This document shows, piece after piece, positions 27,482 through 38,293 of a DNA stretch of 64,000 nt. The translations under genes and the position numbers were made by a program. The stretch spans positions 334,898-398,897 of the forward strand of contig CAVSAR010000004.1 in assembly GCA_963726085.1 (NCBI GenBank), read 5' to 3'. The stretch's first letter is position 1, and every line of letters begins with the position of its first letter. The DNA is from ZC4RG30 sp963726085. Lineage in GTDB: Bacteria; Pseudomonadota; Gammaproteobacteria; Steroidobacterales; Steroidobacteraceae. The notes below the pieces were generated by a model, which saw only the letters and a program-made list of their open reading frames with translations, did not search any database and was not told the origin of the DNA.

Positions 27482-27904
27482 TCAGCCGCGCTGCAGGGGC
27501 AGGCCTTCGGCGCGCCACGCGGCCAGTCCACCGCGCAGGGTGAACACCTTGGTGAAGCCGTTGGCATGCAGCTGGCGCGTCAGGCTGGCCGCCTGTGCGC
27601 CCTCTTCGCAGTACAGCACCAGCATGCGGTCCTTGAACTTCTTGAGCGACTCGGCGGCACCGGCGCGCTGCTCCGGCGCCAGGTGGCGCGCGCCGCTGAC
27701 ATGCCCGGCGGCAAACGCGGCGCCGTCACGCAGGTCGATGACCTGCGCGCCTTGGTTCATCAGGCGGATGGCTTCCTGCGGCTGCAGTGCGGAGAAGTTC
27801 TGGCCCCGGTCGCGCATCTCGAACACCAGTATTGCCAGCGCCATCGCCACGGCGAGGCTGACCAGGAACGGGTGGTGGCTGACGTACTCGAGCAGGCGTG
27901 CCAT
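27482..27904 (-). CDS. Membrane-anchored rhodanese-like protein
   Basis: A 140-residue protein: a TM helix (FLVSLAVAMALAILVFEM) followed by a single rhodanese domain with ALQPQEAIRLMNQGAQVIDL, the GHVSGARHL loop and the active-site loop VLYCEEGAQA holding the catalytic Cys. It may transfer sulfane sulfur or act in thiol homeostasis. It is the first gene of the rhodanese-grxC-secB-gpsA operon, a conserved arrangement in gammaproteobacteria. ATG 27904 sits just before the TM helix. Confidence 0.9.
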   Translation of the reverse strand: MARLLEYVSHHPFLVSLAVAMALAILVFEMRDRGQNFSALQPQEAIRLMNQGAQVIDLRDGAAFAAGHVSGARHLAPEQRAGAAESLKKFKDRMLVLYCEEGAQAASLTRQLHANGFTKVFTLRGGLAAWRAEGLPLQRG

Positions 27905-27931
27905 GGATCGGGCCGGTGAAATCGGGCGCGC

Positions 27932-27937
27932 ATTATA
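27932..27937 (-). promoter_or_regulatory. -10 element of the rhodanese-grxC-secB-gpsA operon
   Basis: On the minus strand this is a perfect TATAAT, 28 bp before the rhodanese ATG. The -35 region at 17 bp is poor (CGCACC). Confidence 0.55.
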
Positions 27938-27983
27938 GGATGACCGTAGCCAGTGGTGCGCGGGTTCCCTAGACTTCCGGGCA

Positions 27984-29159
27984 GTGAAAAAGAGCCTTCC
28001 GTGGTGCGCTGCCGGGCTGCTGCTAGTGGCGGCCGTGACCCTGCCGGCCATGAAGGCACCGGCAGCGGCCCAGGATCGCAACAAGGCCGAGGCCAATCTC
28101 AAGGCCGTCCAGGACCGGATCGAGCGGGTGCGCCAGCAGGTGCAGCATGATGCGGTGGAGAAGGACCGGCTCAACCGCGACCTCAACGCAGCGGAATTGT
28201 CGGTAGCCCAGGCCCGCGGGGACCTTGCCAAGGTGCAGCAGCAACGCACCGAGCGCAGCGCCGCGCGCGCGCAGCTGGAGAAGGACCGCATCGAGCGCGA
28301 ACAGCAGCGCAGCCGCACCGTGCAGAACCTGACCGACCAACTGCGCGCGGCCTATTTCATGGGCCGCAACGAACCGCTGAAACTGCTGCTGAATCAAAAG
28401 GATCCGGCCCAGTTCGGCCGCAATTTAACTTATTACGGGTATTTTGGCCGGCTGCGGGCAAGCCAGATCAGCGAGATTAATGAAAATATCGCCAAGATCG
28501 ACGAACTTAAAACCAAGATTGAAGCAGAAGACGCGGAATTGGCGCGCCTTGAGGAGCAGAATCGCGACCGGATCGCGCAGCTGGACGCGGCGCGCCGGCA
28601 GCGCGGACACGTGCTGGCCAGCCTCGAAAAGCAGTCCAGCGACCGCAATGCCACGCTCAAGCGGCTGCAGCAGCAGCAAAACCAGCTCGAGAAGCTGCTG
28701 CGCGACCTCAGCCGGGCCATCGAGGCGGCGCCCTACGATTCGAATGACGCCTTTGCCCGGCTGCGCGGCAAATTGTCCTGGCCGGTGTCAGGACATGTGG
28801 AAACGGCCTTTGGAGACACCATTGCCGGCGGAATGCGCTCAAATGGCATCGTGATCGCAGCAGATCGCGGCACTCCCGTCATTGCGGTCAACGAGGGCCG
28901 GGTGATCTACGCCGACTGGCTGCCCGGGCGCGGACTGCTGATCATCGTGGACCATGGCAATGGCTACATGAGCCTGTACGGCCACAACGAGCAACTGTTC
29001 AAGCAGGCCGGTGCCACCGTCAGGGCAGGGGAGACCATCGCCGCGGCAGGGGATTCGGGAGGCCGCAGCAGCAGCGGCCTGTACTTCGAGATCCGCCGCG
29101 CCGGCAAGCCGGTGGATCCCAGGCCGTGGTTCCGCAGCGCGGTCCCGCCCGAGGGCTAG
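27984..29159 (+). CDS. envC: EnvC-like murein hydrolase activator (degenerate LytM/M23)
   Basis: A 391-residue protein with a GTG start: a signal peptide ending APAAAQD, then a long coiled coil (about 30-255) and a C-terminal LytM domain (about 265-385). The zinc ligands of active M23 peptidases are missing: RSNGIVIAADRG replaces HxGxD, SLYGHNEQL keeps only one His of HxH, and GLYFEIR has Tyr for His. This is the hallmark of EnvC/NlpD-type activators that switch on amidases at the septum rather than cutting peptidoglycan. It diverges from the rhodanese operon. Confidence 0.9.
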   Translation: MKKSLPWCAAGLLLVAAVTLPAMKAPAAAQDRNKAEANLKAVQDRIERVRQQVQHDAVEKDRLNRDLNAAELSVAQARGDLAKVQQQRTERSAARAQLEKDRIEREQQRSRTVQNLTDQLRAAYFMGRNEPLKLLLNQKDPAQFGRNLTYYGYFGRLRASQISEINENIAKIDELKTKIEAEDAELARLEEQNRDRIAQLDAARRQRGHVLASLEKQSSDRNATLKRLQQQQNQLEKLLRDLSRAIEAAPYDSNDAFARLRGKLSWPVSGHVETAFGDTIAGGMRSNGIVIAADRGTPVIAVNEGRVIYADWLPGRGLLIIVDHGNGYMSLYGHNEQLFKQAGATVRAGETIAAAGDSGGRSSSGLYFEIRRAGKPVDPRPWFRSAVPPEG

Positions 29160-29330
29160 GGCCCCTGGTTCGGGGCTGATTTGGCGCCGGCGCGGCGGCA
29201 CGAATCCGCGAGAAATGCCCGGTAAATAGCGCGGGAATTGCCAACTCCGTCATCTTCCGGCAGCGGGCATTAAGTCATCCTGAATCGCCTGCAACGATTC
29301 CCGCTTCGCTGGTGACGGATTCCGCCTCGA

Positions 29331-31847
29331 ATGACGCTAGTGCCGAACAACATCAATTGGTCGAACCTGGAGCCTTACGCGCAGCTGATCGGTGCGCTGC
29401 TACCGCGCGCCGCCGGCGTCAGCGTGTTCGACGCCAACGGCGAGGTGTGCTGGACCAGCGATCCGTCCGTGAACCCGGAACTGCCGCAGCTGGTCACCCT
29501 GTCGGTGGCCGCGTCCGCCGCGCAGAGCCAGGACCCGGGCGAGCGCGTGCTGTTGCCAGGGGATGGTCCGGTGTACCTGTTCTGGCTGCGCGATGACAAC
29601 CTGGAGCTGATCTGCATCCTGGCCATCAGCTGGCGCAGCGGTGATTTCGAGCAGCGCACATTTGCCTTCGTGCACTCGCTGGTCAAGCCAGCCATCGAAG
29701 TGCTGCGTCGTGAGCTGGACTCGCGCGTGCAGCTGCTGCGCATGAACCACACCATGTCCGAACGCGATCGCGACCTGGATGCGCTGCTGCTGGCCGGCGG
29801 CGAGGCCGAGCGGCGCGAAGCATCCGGCGACGAGATCAAGAACCTGCTGCAGACCGCCACCGCGCACCTGCGCTGCGAATTCTCGGCGCTGGTGGTGCCG
29901 GAGCGCAGCCTGGTGGTCATCGCCAAGGCCGAGGGCCACAACGTGGATACCTCGGTGCTGGCCAAGGTGCATCGGCACCTGTTGTCACTGGCACAGGTGC
30001 GCAGCGAACCGGTGGTGCTCAATGCCGCCGATTCACTGCCGGGCGTGACCCTGGCCTACCGCGTGCTGTCGAGCCCGGTGCGCAACCCGGCCGGGCGCGC
30101 CGGTGGCGTGCTGGCGCTGTTTCGCGCGCTGGATGCGCCGGAATTTCGCGAGCGCGACGCGCAGATGGCCGACCTGCTGGCGCGCCGCGCCGCCACCCTG
30201 ATCGAATCCAGCTACGACTCGCTGTCGGGGCTGCTGACGCGCAGTGCCTTCGAGCAGCGCGCCCGCGCGTTGCTGGGCGAACGCGCCAGCGAACGGCGCA
30301 TGACCTGGAGCGGGCTGTACATCGACAGCGACCGCCTGCACGTCATCAATGACAACTTCGGCATGTACGTCGGCGACAAGCTGATTGCCAAGCTGGGCGA
30401 ACTGATCCGCTCGCGACTGGTGCCCGGCGCGCTGGCGGCGCGGATTTCCGGCGACCGCTTTGCCATCCTGCTGCCCACCGGTCCGGAGGAGGCCGTGGCC
30501 TTCGCCGAGGCGCTGCGCCAGGGCGTGGCGGCCGTAAAGGCGGCGCACCTGGGCGCGGGCGACGACAGCAGCTTCTCCGCCTCGGTGAGCATCGGGGTGT
30601 CGGCCATCGTCGATCCGCGCGTGGAATTCGCGCACGTGTTTGCCGTGGCCGAGACCGCCTGCAAGGCGGCCAAGGATCGCGGTCGCAACCGCGTCGAGCT
30701 CTACCAGGCCAGCGACGTGTCCATCATGCAGCGTCATGAAGACCTGAACATGGCCCCGAGCCTGCGCGCGGCCATCAGCGAAAATCGCATGCGCCTGGAT
30801 TCGCAGCTGATCGTGCCGCTGCCCGGCTCGCGCCACGCCGTGCCGCATTTCGAGCTGTTGCTGCGCATGATCGATGACAAGGGCGAGACTGTCGGTCCGG
30901 ACCGCTTCATGTCCTCTGCCGTGCGCTACCAGCTGATGCCCACCGTGGATCGCTGGGTGCTCAACGAGGCGGTGCGGCAACTCAAGCCGCATGCGGCGAC
31001 ACTGGCCGACCAGCCGGTGGTGTTCACCATCAATATTTCCGGCCAGTCCCTGGGGGAAGCCAGCTTCGGGGATTTCGTGTGCGAGCTGCTGGCCAGCAGC
31101 GGAATTAACCCCAAGGTATTTTGTTTCGAGCTGACAGAGAGCGCGGCGATCGCCAACCTGGCCACGGCAGAGGTGCTGATGCGCCGCCTGCGGGCGATGG
31201 GTTGCACGATCGCGCTGGACGACTTCGGCACCGGACTGTCATCACTGGCGTACCTGCGCGCGTTGCCGGTGGACATGCTCAAGATCGACGGCAGTTTCGT
31301 GCGCGACATCCTCAAGGATCCGCGCGCGGAGTCGATGGTCCAGGCCATCGCACAGCTGGCGCGCTCGATGAAGCTGGTCACGGTGGCCGAATACGTCGAG
31401 TCCGACGAGATCCGGTTGCGCGTGGCCACCCTGGGCGTGGACTACGGCCAGGGTTTTGCCATCGCGCGGCCGGTGTCCATGGCCATCACGGTGGCGGAGC
31501 TGCCGGTGTATGCCACGCGCGTGTCCTATGGTCGCGAGCTCGACGGGCTGCTGCAGGACGCCGAGCATTTTGATTCGCTGGACAGCACCGATGTGGCCGA
31601 GATCACCGTGCCCAGTCGCGATTCGCGCGCCAGCCAGGGTGATGCGGGGCAATCGGCCAGCACTGCCGCGCACGATCCGAGCACCTATGAGGTGATGGAA
31701 GGGGAAGTGACGCAGGAGGTACAAGGCCCCGTGCCCGGCCAGGAGCCGGGAGCCGAGGAGAACACGCAGCGACGCCTGGAGCGGATGCTCGAGGAATCCT
31801 TCATCGATCGCAGGGGCAACCAGCAGCGGCGGTCCGGCAACACGTAG
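29331..31847 (+). CDS. Cytosolic GAF-GGDEF-EAL c-di-GMP protein with altered GGDEF
   Basis: An 838-residue protein with no TM helix. An N-terminal helical/PAS-like part and a GAF-like region (about 180-300) precede a GGDEF domain whose signature is SGDRF, so it is probably not a cyclase. The EAL domain reads ELLLRM in place of EALLR but retains NISGQSLG, ELTESAAI, DDFGTGLSSL, LKIDGSFV and the E of AEYVE. Phosphodiesterase activity is therefore possible. The C-terminal tail (about 755-838) is acidic and Gln/Glu-rich. About 170 bp of non-coding DNA lies upstream, where I see no clear promoter. Confidence 0.88.
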   Translation: MTLVPNNINWSNLEPYAQLIGALLPRAAGVSVFDANGEVCWTSDPSVNPELPQLVTLSVAASAAQSQDPGERVLLPGDGPVYLFWLRDDNLELICILAISWRSGDFEQRTFAFVHSLVKPAIEVLRRELDSRVQLLRMNHTMSERDRDLDALLLAGGEAERREASGDEIKNLLQTATAHLRCEFSALVVPERSLVVIAKAEGHNVDTSVLAKVHRHLLSLAQVRSEPVVLNAADSLPGVTLAYRVLSSPVRNPAGRAGGVLALFRALDAPEFRERDAQMADLLARRAATLIESSYDSLSGLLTRSAFEQRARALLGERASERRMTWSGLYIDSDRLHVINDNFGMYVGDKLIAKLGELIRSRLVPGALAARISGDRFAILLPTGPEEAVAFAEALRQGVAAVKAAHLGAGDDSSFSASVSIGVSAIVDPRVEFAHVFAVAETACKAAKDRGRNRVELYQASDVSIMQRHEDLNMAPSLRAAISENRMRLDSQLIVPLPGSRHAVPHFELLLRMIDDKGETVGPDRFMSSAVRYQLMPTVDRWVLNEAVRQLKPHAATLADQPVVFTINISGQSLGEASFGDFVCELLASSGINPKVFCFELTESAAIANLATAEVLMRRLRAMGCTIALDDFGTGLSSLAYLRALPVDMLKIDGSFVRDILKDPRAESMVQAIAQLARSMKLVTVAEYVESDEIRLRVATLGVDYGQGFAIARPVSMAITVAELPVYATRVSYGRELDGLLQDAEHFDSLDSTDVAEITVPSRDSRASQGDAGQSASTAAHDPSTYEVMEGEVTQEVQGPVPGQEPGAEENTQRRLERMLEESFIDRRGNQQRRSGNT

Positions 31848-31875
31848 ACTTGCGCTTTGCCGCCCCGGAGCGCCC

Positions 31876-32538
31876 GTGCACCTGATCGCCGACTTCGTCC
31901 TGCACCTGGACCGCCACCTGGTCGAGCTGCTGATGCGCTACGACCTGTGGATCTACGCCATTGTCTTCGTGGTGATCTTCGCCGAGACCGGCTTCGTGGT
32001 GACGCCGTTCCTGCCGGGGGACTCACTGCTGTTTGCGCTGGGCGCACTGGCCGCGGTGGACACCAGCGGCACGCTGAAGGCCCCCGCGGTGGCGGCGTTG
32101 CTCAGCGCAGCGGCCATCCTGGGCAACACCCTCAACTATTCCATCGGCAGGTTCATCGGCACCAAGGCCTTCAGCGGGCGCTACCGGTTCATCAAGGTGC
32201 AGTACCTGCGCCAGACCGAACGCTATTTCCAGCGCCACGGGGCCGGGACCATCGTGCTGTCGCGCTTCGCGCCCATCATCCGCACCTTCGCGCCGTTCGT
32301 GGCCGGCATCGGGCACATGGGCTACCTGAAGTTCCAGGGCTACAACGTGCTGGGTGCGGTGCTGTGGGTCAACCTGATCACCTGGGCAGGCTATTTCTTT
32401 GGCAACCTGCCGGTGATCCGGGACAACTTCGGGCTGGTCACCATCGGGATCATCCTGGTGTCCATGCTGCCGATGGTGGTGATGCTGTTCAGGACAGCAG
32501 GTGACGCACCGCCGCCACCAGCACGCCCAGAATCATGA
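31876..32538 (+). CDS. DedA-family membrane protein
   Basis: A 220-residue protein with a GTG start. The DedA/SNARE-associated domain has the signature ETGFVVTPFLPGDSLLFALG and the later GAGTIVLSRFAPIIRTFAPFVAGIG, including the conserved Arg and Pro. DedA proteins act in membrane lipid handling (undecaprenyl-phosphate or phospholipid flipping is established for some relatives). The C-terminus overlaps the convergent MAPEG gene by 50 bp. Confidence 0.9.
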   Translation: MHLIADFVLHLDRHLVELLMRYDLWIYAIVFVVIFAETGFVVTPFLPGDSLLFALGALAAVDTSGTLKAPAVAALLSAAAILGNTLNYSIGRFIGTKAFSGRYRFIKVQYLRQTERYFQRHGAGTIVLSRFAPIIRTFAPFVAGIGHMGYLKFQGYNVLGAVLWVNLITWAGYFFGNLPVIRDNFGLVTIGIILVSMLPMVVMLFRTAGDAPPPPARPES

Positions 32539-32893
32539 CCATCACGGGCAGCTGGGTCAGCGCAAACCCCAGGCTGCGCGACTTCGGGTCGCGCGTGTAG
32601 CTGAAGAAGTAGATCATCCGGCCGACCAAGTACACCGCACCCAAGGCCGCGGCCCAGAGGGCGCTGACCTGGGCAAACAGCCAGATGGCCGGCAGGAATA
32701 CCACCAGCTGCTCCAGCGAATTCATCTGCACGCGAAAATAGCGCTCGAAGATCTCGTTGCCGGTGGTCGCCGGGGCCGATATCTTGTACTTGCCGCGGGC
32801 CCAGCCCACGGCTGAACCAAAGAAGATGAATTGCACCAGGGACAGTGCAATGACGATTTCGACCCAGGTGTCAGGTGCGGTGGGCATAGGCAT
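32489..32893 (-). CDS. MAPEG-family membrane protein
   Basis: A 134-residue protein with four TM helices and the family pattern ERYFRVQMNSLEQLVVFLPA, YLVGRMIYF and YTRDPKSRSLGF. MAPEG members include glutathione-dependent enzymes; the substrate is unknown here. ATG 32893 is chosen because AAGGGAG lies directly upstream; the longer open frame overlaps the divergent SRPBCC gene. Confidence 0.88.
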   Translation of the reverse strand: MPMPTAPDTWVEIVIALSLVQFIFFGSAVGWARGKYKISAPATTGNEIFERYFRVQMNSLEQLVVFLPAIWLFAQVSALWAAALGAVYLVGRMIYFFSYTRDPKSRSLGFALTQLPVMVMILGVLVAAVRHLLS

Positions 32894-32923
32894 GGCTCCC
32901 TTCAGGAAATGGCAGAATACCCC

Positions 32924-33383
32924 ATGGCTACACGGACACGCGGCTATGCCTTGCGGGCGGATATCGCCGCCCCACCCTCGCGGGTCTGGGCCGCGTTGAC
33001 TGAACCGGTGTTGCTGAGCCGCTGGCTGGGACTGGACGTGCGCGTCCAGGCGCGCCAGGGCGGGCATTTCACCATCACCCTGGCCCCGGGCCTGACCCGC
33101 GAGGCGACCATCGACATCTTTGAACCGCCGCGGCGCCTGCGGCTGATTTACCAGCCGCCGCCTTCGTTGCCGGCCATGGATGCCGCGGTGGTGGATGACT
33201 TCCTGATCGGCCGGGAAGACGATGCTACGGTGGTGCGACTGCTGTGTTCTGGCGTGCCCGAGCACGATGAGTGGGCTGCACATTTCAGCCCAGACCAAGG
33301 GCATCATGGAGCGCGCGGTGCAGCGCCTGCGGGTACTGGTTGAACAACAGGGGCGGGTCGCCTCCATGGACGGGACGTCATGA
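32924..33383 (+). CDS. SRPBCC (AHSA1/polyketide-cyclase-like) domain protein, one frameshift
   Basis: About 152 residues. It begins MATRTRGYALRADIAAPPSRVWAALTEP, here cut, then SRWLGLDVRVQARQGGHFTITLAP and RRLRLIYQPP of the START-like helix-grip fold. The frame breaks near 33272 in a GGG run: removing one G gives EWLHISAQTKGIMERAVQRL, the usual C-terminal helix, ending at TGA 33381-33383 in a 4-bp overlap with the next gene. The ligand is unknown. Confidence 0.8.
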
Positions 33384-33718
33384 CGAAATTTCTCTTGCGC
33401 GCGGTCATCGCCGCGGTGGGGTTGTGGATCGCCACGCTGCTGGTATCGGGGCTGCATATCGTGGACCCGATGACGCTGATCCTGGCGGCGCTGCTGCTGG
33501 GTATCTGCAATGCATTCGTGAAGCCCGTCCTGGTGATACTGACCCTGCCCATCACCATCCTGACGCTGGGCATCTTCCTGCTGGTGATCAACGCCGCCAT
33601 GCTGGCGCTGGTGGCCTGGATGCTGCCCGGCTTCACCATCTCCGGCTTTGGCGCGGCCCTGCTCGGGGCGATAATTGTCAGTATCACCGGCCTTATTGGA
33701 TCAATGCTGACTAAATAG
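33380..33718 (+). CDS. Small four-TM protein of the phage holin IV (PF04020-type) family
   Basis: A 112-residue, almost entirely hydrophobic protein with four TM helices; the central NAFVKPVLVILTLPITILTLGIFLLVINA stretch, given here in reduced form as NAFVKPVLVILTLPITILT, is typical of this family. Despite the name these are widespread chromosomal membrane proteins, and no phage gene is nearby. ATGA overlap with the SRPBCC gene. Confidence 0.85.
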   Translation: MTKFLLRAVIAAVGLWIATLLVSGLHIVDPMTLILAALLLGICNAFVKPVLVILTLPITILTLGIFLLVINAAMLALVAWMLPGFTISGFGAALLGAIIVSITGLIGSMLTK

Positions 33719-33723
33719 CTGGC

Positions 33724-34637
33724 TCAGGACACGGTTATTGATTCTCTGGTGGGCCAATTGATCATCAATACGCCAGCCAGGATGATCAGGGCGCCCACCA
33801 GCTGCAGCAGGCTGAGGCGCTCGTCCAGGCCCACGTAGCCCACCACCGCGGCCAGCGCCGGGTTGACGTAGCTGTAGGTTCCCACCTGCGCCGGGGTGGC
33901 ATGCCGGGCCAGCCAGGCATAGGCCACGTAGGCAAGACAGGAGCTGAAAACCACCAGGTAGACCAGGGACAAAAGTCCCGGCCGCGACCAGGTCCACAGG
34001 CTCAGTTCACCCCGCGCCAGGCCCACCAGCGACAGCATCACCCCGCCCATCAGCATCTGGGTTCCCAGCATGGCGAAGATGTCCAGCTTCACGGAGTGGT
34101 TGCGCATGTAGATGGTGCCCAGTGACCACACGATGCAGGCCAGCAAGATGACCAGCTGTGGCACCAGCGGCACGGTGTCGGCGGGGGTCCCGGCAAATCC
34201 GCGGGCCGGCCACACCAGCAAGATCGTGCCGATGAACCCGATGCAAAGACCGGCCACGGCCCGCACTTCGGGCCGGTGCGAGCGCGCGCCGAACAGGCCA
34301 AAGATCACGATCCACATCGCCGACGAGGCATTGAGCAGCGCTCCGGTGTGCGAGGGCACCCACTGCATGGCCCAGACCTGCAGCCCGTTGCACACCGAGA
34401 CCCCCAGCAGGGACATCATCAGCATGTGACCCCACTGGCCGTGCATCTGGCGCAGCGAGAAGCCGCGCCAGATGGCCACGGCCATCAGCAGCACGCCACT
34501 GATGAAGAAGCGCACGCCAGCGAACAGCAGCGGCGGCAGGTGCAGCACGCCCACGCGGGTAGCCAGGTAGCTAGTGCCCCAGACCAGGTACACCGTGGCC
34601 AGGCTCAGCACCAGCAGCTTGCGCTGGCGCGGGTCGC

Positions 34638-34641
<4 letters not shown>
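33724..34641 (-). CDS. EamA-family drug/metabolite exporter
   Basis: A 305-residue protein with ten predicted TM helices in two EamA repeats (VYLVWGTSYLATRVGV at the start of the first; LVILLACIVWSLGTIYMRN at the start of the second; the end is SYVNPALAAVVGYVGLDERL). It is a DMT-superfamily exporter of unknown metabolite. The start overlaps the POT transporter stop by 4 bp, so it is the distal gene of the tatABC operon. Confidence 0.9.
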
Positions 34642-36118
<1,477 letters not shown>

Positions 36119-36122
<4 letters not shown>

Positions 36123-36892
36123 GCGCCCGGTTCCGTGGTCGCTGATTTCTCTTCGGCCGCAGGCTTGCCGACCATGACGCGGGCCATGATCAGTCCCAGC
36201 TCATACAGCAGCCACATGGGTACGGCCATCATTGACTGCGAAATCGGATCCGGTGGCGTCAGGATGGCGGCGATGACGAAGATGCCGATGACCACGTAGC
36301 CGCGCGCGTTGGCCAGCTTTTCCACCGTGATGAGGCCCGTCAGCACCAGCAGCACCACGGCCACCGGCACCTCGAAGGCCACGCCGAAGGCCAGGAACAT
36401 GGTCATGGCCCAGTCCATGTAGCTGGTGATGTCCGGCATCATCTGCACGCCGGTGGGCGTGGCGCCGGCGAAGAACTTGAACAGCACCGGGAACACGAAC
36501 TGGTAGGCAAAGAAAATGCCGGCGTAAAACAGCACGATCGAGGACACCAGCAGCGGCACGGCGAACTTCTTTTCCTTGCGGTACAGGCCTGGCGCGACAA
36601 AGGCCCACAGCTGGTACAGCACATAGGGCATGGCCGCGAACAGCGCCATGTAGATGGACAGCTTGAATGGCGTGGTAAACGGGGTCATGACCCCAGTGGT
36701 GATCAGCGACGCCCCCTTGGGCAGCTGCTTGAGCAGCGGGCGCGCCAGGGTGTGGAAGATTTCGTTGCGAAAATAGGTCGCTGGCAGCACCAGGATAAAC
36801 ACCACAGTTACGGCGCGCACCAGTCGGGCGCGCAGCTCCAGCAGGTGCGAGATCAGCGTGCCCTCGGCCAGCTTTTCCGCCGTGTCGCTCAC
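36119..36892 (-). CDS. tatC: Sec-independent translocase subunit TatC
   Basis: A 257-residue six-TM receptor for twin-arginine signal peptides: SHLLELRARLVRAV at the N-terminus, PFTTPFKLSIYMALFAAMPY, YQLWAFVAPGLYRKEKKF, GVAFEVPVAVVLL and ILTPPDPISQSMMAVPMWLLYELG. Tat substrates in this window include the carotenoid oxygenase and the FAD oxidoreductase. Overlaps tatB and the POT gene by 4 bp each. Confidence 0.97.
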
Positions 36893-37347
36893 TTGGGCGG
36901 ATCAGCCGCTGCGCTGTGTCCCGGCGGCGTCAGGTCGAGGTCCAGCGCTCCCTGCGCGGGTGCGGCGGGATCCGGCACGGGCGCATCCGGATCCAGGGGA
37001 AACACATCGGCCATGGGCGGCCCGCCGGCAGCGTGTGCGTGTGAAAACGCGTCGTCATTGGGATCGGGCACCGGTGCGCTGTCCACCGGCGTCGCAGGCA
37101 TCGGGTCGCCATTGAACCCGGGTGGCGGCGGCGGCGTCTTGGCCTTGGCCTGCACATCGGTCATGCGATTGAGCTCTTCGAGATTGATCTCGTTCTCGAT
37201 CTGCTCGCGAAACTGGCGCGCCATGGTGCGCGCCTTGCCCACCCATTTGCCTACCTTGAATACCAGCGCGGGCAGGCGCTTGGGACCCAGCACCACCAGC
37301 GCGACAACAAAGATGACCAGCACCTCTCCAAAGTCGACCCCAAACAT
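36889..37347 (-). CDS. tatB: Sec-independent translocase subunit TatB
   Basis: A 152-residue protein: TM helix GEVLVIFVVALVVLGPKRLP with the GPKRLP hinge, an amphipathic helix, then a long Pro/Ala/Asp-rich disordered tail. It forms the receptor with TatC. Separated from tatA by 45 bp. Confidence 0.95.
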   Translation of the reverse strand: MFGVDFGEVLVIFVVALVVLGPKRLPALVFKVGKWVGKARTMARQFREQIENEINLEELNRMTDVQAKAKTPPPPPGFNGDPMPATPVDSAPVPDPNDDAFSHAHAAGGPPMADVFPLDPDAPVPDPAAPAQGALDLDLTPPGHSAAADPPK

Positions 37348-37392
37348 GGCTGCGGGTGCTTTAAGGAGTGCGGTGGTCGAAAGCCGAGCGGG

Positions 37393-37647
37393 TCAGGCCG
37401 ACTTGTCCGAGGACGAAGAAGGGGTCTTGTCGGACTTGGTCTCGGAAAACTCCGCGTCCGCGCCCATGGACTGCTTGATTTGCTTGGCGGCCTTGTCGCC
37501 CTCGGCTTCACCCTCGTTCATGGCCTTCTTGAAGTTCTTGATGGCCGAGCCGACGTCACTGCCGACGGAGCCGAGCTTCTTGGTACCAAAGACCAGGATG
37601 ACCACACCCAGGACGATCAGCCAATGCCAGATGCTAAGTGAACCCAT
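37393..37647 (-). CDS. tatA: Sec-independent translocase subunit TatA
   Basis: An 84-residue protein with MGSLSIWHWLIVLGVVILVF followed by the FGTKKL hinge and amphipathic helix VGSAIKNFKKAMNEG, then a charged Ser-rich tail. It forms the translocation pore. The upstream in-frame extension overlaps dtd and is not used. Confidence 0.95.
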   Translation of the reverse strand: MGSLSIWHWLIVLGVVILVFGTKKLGSVGSDVGSAIKNFKKAMNEGEAEGDKAAKQIKQSMGADAEFSETKSDKTPSSSSDKSA

Positions 37648-37684
37648 CGAAGTGCTCCGTAACCTGCGTGCGAGGGGATTCCCA

Positions 37685-38170
37685 TCATAAGACAAGGGAG
37701 TCCGGGGGACCCGGAAAGTTCTGTTTTGTGGGGGGTGGCACACGAAGACTGAAGGTCACCGGCCCGTCGTTGGTGAGGCTTACCTGCATGTCGGCCCCGA
37801 AAACCCCGGCCGCCACGGCCGGGTGCCGGGCCCGCGCGGCGGCGCACAGCGCCTCGAACAGGCTGCGGGCCGCGTCGGGCGCCGCCGCGTGGCTGAAGCC
37901 CGGGCGCGTGCCGTGCGCGGTGTCCGCCACCAGCGTGAACTGCGGCACCAGCAGCAATCCGCCGCCGACCTGGCCCAGGTCCAGGTTCATGCGCCCGGCG
38001 GCATCGGCAAATACGCGATAGGTCAGGATGCGCTCCAGCAGCCGCTGCCCCGAGGCTTGCGTGTCATCCTGCTCCACGCCGATCAGCGCCAGGATGCCCT
38101 TGTCGATGGCGCCGGCGGTTTGCCCGCCAATGTCCACCCGGGCATGCGTGACCCGCTGAATCAGAGCCAT
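37685..38170 (-). CDS. dtd: D-aminoacyl-tRNA deacylase
   Basis: About 161 residues, slightly longer than the usual 145. It starts ALIQRVTHARVDIGG, with LLLVPQFTLVAD (the common SQFTL motif has Pro for Ser) and the cross-subunit NDGPVTFSL Gly-Pro motif. It hydrolyses D-amino acids mischarged to tRNA. The extra tail PPPTKQNFPGPP may be real or reflect an indel in the G-rich run near 37733. It sits just upstream of tatA. Confidence 0.92.
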   Translation of the reverse strand: MALIQRVTHARVDIGGQTAGAIDKGILALIGVEQDDTQASGQRLLERILTYRVFADAAGRMNLDLGQVGGGLLLVPQFTLVADTAHGTRPGFSHAAAPDAARSLFEALCAAARARHPAVAAGVFGADMQVSLTNDGPVTFSLRVPPPTKQNFPGPPDSLVL

Positions 38171-38293
38171 CATTTGTGAGGACCGGCATCAACCCCATGA
38201 TTTTCCGGGTGCAGCATGCCCGCAAGGTGGCTTTCTCGCCAGCCGGTCCGTAATATTCTCCGCCGCTTGCGCCGCTTTTTATGAGGTCGTTTG

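Noticed and set aside
29160..29330. Regulatory RNA or riboswitch before the GAF-GGDEF-EAL gene
   Set aside because: Only scattered short inverted repeats in crossing order are visible; no known aptamer pattern was recognised.
33380..33718. Prophage remnant suggested by the holin-like name
   Set aside because: No phage structural, lysis or integrase gene is near; this family is a widespread chromosomal membrane protein.
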